Shown one piece after another: positions 23,664 through 25,285 of a stretch of 25,285 nt of DNA. The notes beneath the pieces were generated by a model that searched no databases, was not told the DNA's origin, and was given only the letters and a program-made list of their open reading frames with translations. The first letter of the stretch is position 1, and each line of letters starts with the position of its first letter. The stretch covers positions 1 to 25,285 of the IMG/VR virus record IMGVR_UViG_3300028829_002724. One strand, given 5' to 3'. Both the position numbers and the translations under genes were made by a program. Source of the stretch: a virus.

Positions 23664-23986
23664 TAGTCTTCACTCTTTTCTTCTGCCGGGGCAGCTTTGC
23701 TCAAAGCCTCAAGAGGATTAGATTTAACTTTCTCTTTGGGCTTGGGCGCAGGTTTTGGTGCGGGAGCTGCTTTAGGAGCATTAATTTGTTTCCAAGCGTC
23801 AGGCATTTCGTGTTCAAGAATACCTACCATCCGCGGCCAATTACCGAAAAGATTAAAAATCATTCCGATTCGAACAGGGGCCTTTGAATCAAGTTCCCAC
23901 TCTTTTCTGGTCATAACATGACCTACTTCTAACATATACATTGCAACATCTTGCAGTACAGCCATTCTTGCGCGTGCTCTAGCCAT
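23663..23986 (-). CDS. Small protein with a homing-endonuclease-repeat-like segment, 107 residues
   Basis: The function is unknown. The start is placed at ATG 23986 because AGGAG lies 6 bases before it; an upstream ATG at 24019 would add 11 residues but has no such site. Numbered from 23986, residues of about 15-60 (VGHVMTRKEWELDSKA, then IGMIFNLFGNWPRMVGILE) have a helix-turn-helix look and match the loose pattern of the repeat found beside HNH endonucleases (G-x-x-(P/M)-T-x-x-E-W..., F-G-x-W). After that comes a Pro/Ala/Lys linker (PKAAPAPKPAPKPKEK) and an acidic end. It overlaps the portal stop by 8 bases and the protease start by TAATG, so it is co-translated with both. Possible roles are a minor head or DNA-binding protein, or a relic of a homing endonuclease. 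The repeat call is tentative. Confidence 0.65.
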   Translation of the reverse strand: MARARARMAVLQDVAMYMLEVGHVMTRKEWELDSKAPVRIGMIFNLFGNWPRMVGILEHEMPDAWKQINAPKAAPAPKPAPKPKEKVKSNPLEALSKAAPAEEKSED

Positions 23987-25166
23987 CAGTTTCTCCTTCT
24001 TCTGGGCGTCCACCCTCATCAGGATTTATCGCGCTCCCTGCAATATTTGCAGGTACTCGCAGTTCATCAAAACCTTCAATAGGGTCGAAATTAATTGCTT
24101 CTCTTGCTTCATTTGGAGTAATAATACCAGTATTTACAAGTGCTGAAAAATACTGAGCTTGGTCTCGTAACTCTGGTTGAAGTGCGGGAATATTAGTAGC
24201 ATCTTCAATAATTTCAAATCCAAAGAATCTTTCTAGAGCAAAGTTAATTTTTCTTACTATGGGAAGAATTGTTTCCAAGTAGTAAAGTCTCATGTTTGGT
24301 CGAAGGTTCGCATTGTTTCCAGAGTCTAAAAGAATCGGGGGAATACCAAGCGCCTTCAAAATAATTTTTTCGTTTTCTGTAATTGCGGATTGAAAGTCAA
24401 GTTCCTTAAAGTTTACATTTGAAATACTATCCACTTCAATTCCGCCGTCGAGAATTAGAGGCCTACGACCTCCTGCATCTGGACGATATCGAGCAGTCCA
24501 AGATTGAATCATTCGCTCTTTAATTTTCTCTGATAAGGTGTTTGGAGATTTAAGTACTAGACCTGGAACGGCTCCATTTTTAAAGAAATTATCTTGGAAC
24601 TCTCGCATATTTTTCATAAGAACCATAGTACGCAGGGCCGGCTTTAGTCGTGAGACTCCTCTATAAATAGAATAAAAAGAGTTTTCTTTAATGTGAATAA
24701 TTTCACTAGGAGAGTAATTAATTGTCTCATTATAAGTAAACTTTTCAATATAAGTAGACTCGCTAGCATGAATATGCATCTTGCTAGCGGGCAAATGATA
24801 GAGGTGTACTCCATCAAAATACATAAAAACATTGCCGTCTAAAAGATAGTCCGTAATTAGATTACGACGAAAAGTACTAATATCTTGAAAAAGATTAGGC
24901 TCTTTATTAAGTAATAAGTTTACCCTAGATCTTTTAATGTTCTTTACAACACTTGTTGTATTAAGTTGTCCACCAATTTTTGTATTTATTTCAGCGCAGT
25001 CGTCTACAATCATATTTACGCCGCGATTAACAATTTCTAGGTCTTCGTAAGCCCTTTCATAGCTTGTGTGCTTTTCACGAGAAGACTCTACTTTATGATC
25101 AAAATGAGGCTGTGCGGGATTTAACTTCTCCTCTGCCTCCTTTTGCCAAAAATTATACCAAGCCAT
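23979..25166 (-). CDS. Portal protein, HK97 gp3-type, 395 residues
   Basis: The portal forms the dodecameric ring at one capsid vertex through which DNA is packed and leaves. Signature parts are the DLEIVNRGVNMIVDDCAEIN helix near residues 42-61, the GLVLKSPNTLSEKIKERM region near 200, and the clip/stem region ending in ALGIPPILLD (272-281), which matches the 'G-(V/I)-P-P-x-L-L' hallmark of the HK97 family. The C-terminus has NTGIITPNEAREAINFDPI, also typical. The length is normal for the family. The ribosome binding site AGAGGA lies 5 bases before the ATG. The start overlaps the end of the upstream HNH gene by 14 bases. The terminase is expected further upstream, outside the window. Confidence 0.95.
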   Translation of the reverse strand: MAWYNFWQKEAEEKLNPAQPHFDHKVESSREKHTSYERAYEDLEIVNRGVNMIVDDCAEINTKIGGQLNTTSVVKNIKRSRVNLLLNKEPNLFQDISTFRRNLITDYLLDGNVFMYFDGVHLYHLPASKMHIHASESTYIEKFTYNETINYSPSEIIHIKENSFYSIYRGVSRLKPALRTMVLMKNMREFQDNFFKNGAVPGLVLKSPNTLSEKIKERMIQSWTARYRPDAGGRRPLILDGGIEVDSISNVNFKELDFQSAITENEKIILKALGIPPILLDSGNNANLRPNMRLYYLETILPIVRKINFALERFFGFEIIEDATNIPALQPELRDQAQYFSALVNTGIITPNEAREAINFDPIEGFDELRVPANIAGSAINPDEGGRPEEGETDG

Positions 25167-25285
25167 GCTTTCCTCTTTGAATCTCTACCCAACGTTTTTG
25201 TTTAGGCGCTGAATGTAATGTTGGGTTACGCCCGTATATTGAATGTAATTTTAAGTGGTGTGCATGACATATTGTAACAGTTTCA
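25153..25285 (-). CDS. HNH endonuclease, C-terminal fragment (runs off the right edge)
   Basis: The frame is open from the right edge to TAA at 25155-25153 and encodes 43 residues beginning ETVTICHAHHLKLHSIYGRN and ending WVEIQRGKHGLV. The C-H-x-H-H-x-x-x-H arrangement followed by a basic tail is the end of an HNH nuclease: the second half of the beta-beta-alpha-metal site plus its closing helix. HNH proteins next to terminase and portal genes assist the terminase in HK97-type cos phages, which is the likely role. The alternative is a free-standing homing endonuclease. The 14-base overlap with the portal start suggests an integral member of the operon. The N-terminal half is not in the window. 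Confidence 0.75.
   Translation of the reverse strand, partial: ETVTICHAHHLKLHSIYGRNPTLHSAPKQKRWVEIQRGKHGLV

Noticed and set aside
23663-24019. Upstream ATG at 24019 for the small gene after the portal
   Set aside because: It lies 41 bases inside the portal gene without a good ribosome binding site, while the ATG at 23986 has AGGAG at 6 bases.

Overview
The window is the head-tail and tail half of the late structural module of a long-tailed (siphovirus) dsDNA phage or prophage. Every gene lies on the minus strand, so the map reads from right to left. Composition is AT-rich by eye. Two perfect sigma70-type promoters and many AGGAG-type ribosome binding sites point to a Gram-negative host using ordinary sigma70. 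The fiber genes resemble those of marine and cyanophage-type phages, but the host cannot be fixed from the sequence. I saw no tRNA, integrase, CRISPR array, insertion sequence or host gene, and there is no stretch over 300 bases without a gene.

Right to left: (1) the 3' end of an HNH endonuclease gene (25285-25153) running into (2) an HK97-type portal (25166-23979). (3) A small gene of about 107 codons (23986-23663) has a homing-endonuclease-repeat-like segment. (4) A fused prohead protease, scaffold and major capsid gene (23663-21696) carries a strong internal start that should yield the capsid alone. Its last codons look frameshifted, and a rho-independent terminator follows (21631-21661). 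(5) The neck and tail-completion genes are a gp6-like connector (21619-21038), a 467-residue neck protein (21038-19635) and a tail terminator (19635-19183). (6) The major tail tube gene (19119-17839) is followed by a terminator and a consensus promoter. (7) Next come a second, possibly tube-like tail protein (17699-16809), a tail assembly chaperone pair in overlapping frames (16797-16348 and 16400-16011), a 1366-residue tape measure (16018-11918) and a distal-tail-like protein (11918-11148). (8) A 2814-residue tail tip or host-specificity protein (11148-2704) carries tandem Ig-like repeats. (9) A second consensus promoter drives a fiber operon: a BppU-like 112-residue protein, a 135-residue and a 574-residue fiber protein, then the first 29 codons of another fiber that runs off the left edge.

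Together these genes package, build and mature the capsid, close the neck, polymerise the tail tube along the tape measure, and mount an adhesin complex. The most interesting points concern expression control rather than gene content: the nested capsid start, the apparent frameshift at the capsid C-terminus, a dnaX-like slippery site in the neck gene, an overlapping-frame chaperone pair in an unusual (+1 or -2) register, and two consensus promoters that split the late operon.
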